Positions 6,342 through 7,261 of a stretch of 7,261 nucleotides of DNA are shown here, piece after piece. The DNA is from an uncultured Pseudomonadota bacterium. GTDB taxonomy: Bacteria; Myxococcota; UBA796. The position numbers and the translations under genes are program-made. The stretch is taken from positions 1 through 7,261 of the forward strand of contig CAJWHX010000164.1 in NCBI GenBank assembly GCA_913040875.1, written 5' to 3'. The notes under the pieces were generated by a model. The model did not search any database, had not been told where the DNA came from, and worked only from the letters and a program-made list of their open reading frames with translations. Positions within the stretch are counted from its first letter, which is position 1, and every line of letters begins with the position of its first letter.

Positions 6342-7261
6342 ATGCTGGACCGATAGTCGCTGATCCAGACTCTACAGAAACTGGTGTTGCCGTAGCTCAC
6401 CAGGTCTTTGCCCATCACGCAAAGTCGTTTCGGCTGGCAGCCAACTTTTTACCCAAAGAAAACATTGATGACATCGCCGTGCTGTATCACTTTTGCCGAT
6501 TGGTAGACGATGCAGTAGACGAAGCGTCCACCCTCGAAGAAGCCCACCACAATTTGGCAGACATAGAACAGGATCTTCAGTCCAATCAGTCTTCTGGTCT
6601 CGATACATTTAAGAGGGTCGTTCGAACACACGATATTCCGATGCATTCTATTCAAGCACTGATGCAAGGGTGTGAAGGAGATCTGTATCCCGTCCAAATT
6701 GAAGATCTTGAAGCCTTGAGTCGCTATTGCTATCAAGTGGCTGGCAGTGTTGGAGAAATGATGTCTCCATTGATCAACGTCACTTCTCTAGAAGCCACTC
6801 AATTCGCCATCGATCTGGGCTTGGGTATGCAAATCACCAATATCTGCCGAGATGTACTTGAAGATGCAGAACGGGGACGAGTCTATCTCCCTGCCGAATG
6901 GCTGCACGAACATGAACTCACACCCGAATCGATCCTGCAACAAAACGTTGACCCAGTCAAAATTGCTTCAATAATTGATCGAATGCTAAGCACCGCTGAG
7001 ATTTGCTACAGACGTGCTTACATCGGATGTCGATACATTCCTTTTCGTTCAAGACTTGGGATTTTGGTCGCTCGTAGAGTATACCGAGCCATCGGTCTCA
7101 AGCTGCGCTCAAGGCACCAAAGCAATCCTTTTCACGGGCGAACGATGCTGAATAAGTGGGAGAAACTTTGCCAAGTCGGATTGGGCCTTATGGATGCACT
7201 CAATCCTGTCACCTTAGGGTGGTTTAAACCAACGATACCAGACTCACCGATGTACCATCAC
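6338..7261 (+). CDS. crtB: Phytoene synthase, 3' end beyond the window
   Basis: CrtB joins two geranylgeranyl diphosphates through prephytoene diphosphate to phytoene, the first committed carotenoid step. The frame is open from ATG 6338 to the last base, giving 308 codons without a stop. This is close to the usual 290-320 residues, so little is probably missing. Motifs are HHAKSFRLAANFLP (26-39), FCRLVDDAVDE (52-62, first Asp-rich motif with D57, D58 and D61), YCYQVAGSVGEMM (130-142) and NICRDVLEDAERGRVYLP (168-185, second motif with D172 and D176), all in the order expected for squalene/phytoene synthases. The ATG overlaps the crtE stop by four bases (ATGA). The upstream GAG is weak, so translation probably depends on coupling to crtE. 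A C30 (dehydrosqualene-type) activity is unlikely given the adjacent GGPP synthase and CrtI. Confidence 0.94.
   Translation, partial: MNAGPIVADPDSTETGVAVAHQVFAHHAKSFRLAANFLPKENIDDIAVLYHFCRLVDDAVDEASTLEEAHHNLADIEQDLQSNQSSGLDTFKRVVRTHDIPMHSIQALMQGCEGDLYPVQIEDLEALSRYCYQVAGSVGEMMSPLINVTSLEATQFAIDLGLGMQITNICRDVLEDAERGRVYLPAEWLHEHELTPESILQQNVDPVKIASIIDRMLSTAEICYRRAYIGCRYIPFRSRLGILVARRVYRAIGLKLRSRHQSNPFHGRTMLNKWEKLCQVGLGLMDALNPVTLGWFKPTIPDSPMYHH

Noticed and set aside
6372..6736. Two minus-strand open frames within the crtB region
   Set aside because: The plus-strand frame from 6338 to the window end encodes an unmistakable phytoene synthase; these are its antisense shadows.

Overview
The window holds most of a carotenoid biosynthesis cluster, with two accessory genes of unclear function to its left. 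The organism is probably a Gram-negative bacterium with intermediate GC. A CrtC-type hydratase beside a lycopene cyclase recalls the monocyclic carotenoid makers (myxobacteria and relatives, Chloroflexus-like bacteria). This is inference from gene content; nothing in the window fixes the taxon.

Layout. Bases 1-1145 carry two plus-strand genes joined by a 9-nt gap: an unrecognised acidic protein, probably cut by the left edge, and a protein resembling the YubB/DUF1281 family common on plasmids and phages. They converge, 16 nt apart, on a minus-strand pair: crtC (carotenoid 1,2-hydratase, 2817-3956) followed 17 nt later by crtI (phytoene desaturase, 1162-2799). A 73-nt divergent region (3957-4029) separates this pair from a plus-strand operon: crtY (lycopene cyclase, CrtL-like, 4030-5334), crtE (geranylgeranyl diphosphate synthase, 5331-6341) and crtB (phytoene synthase, 6338 to beyond the right edge). 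The two junctions of that operon are ATGA overlaps. The divergent region carries a perfect 14-bp palindrome nested inside an 8-bp inverted repeat whose right arm reaches the crtY start codon.

Pathway. CrtE makes GGPP, CrtB condenses two GGPP to phytoene, CrtI desaturates phytoene to lycopene, CrtY cyclises one or both ends, and CrtC adds water to the C1,2 double bond of an uncyclised end. Together the set predicts a monocyclic or acyclic tertiary-hydroxylated carotenoid, for instance a 1'-hydroxy-gamma-carotene type, that could later be glycosylated or esterified. No ketolase, separate 3,4-desaturase (CrtD), glycosyltransferase or regulator is visible here; they could lie outside the window.

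The individual enzymes belong to known families and I see no wholly new system. The points most worth following are the nested dyad over the crtY start, the mixed CrtY/CrtL features of the cyclase, the extra segment near the N-terminus of CrtI, and the hydratase-plus-cyclase combination. No tRNA, rRNA, CRISPR array, transposase or convincing terminator hairpin was found, and no stretch over 300 bases lacks a gene.
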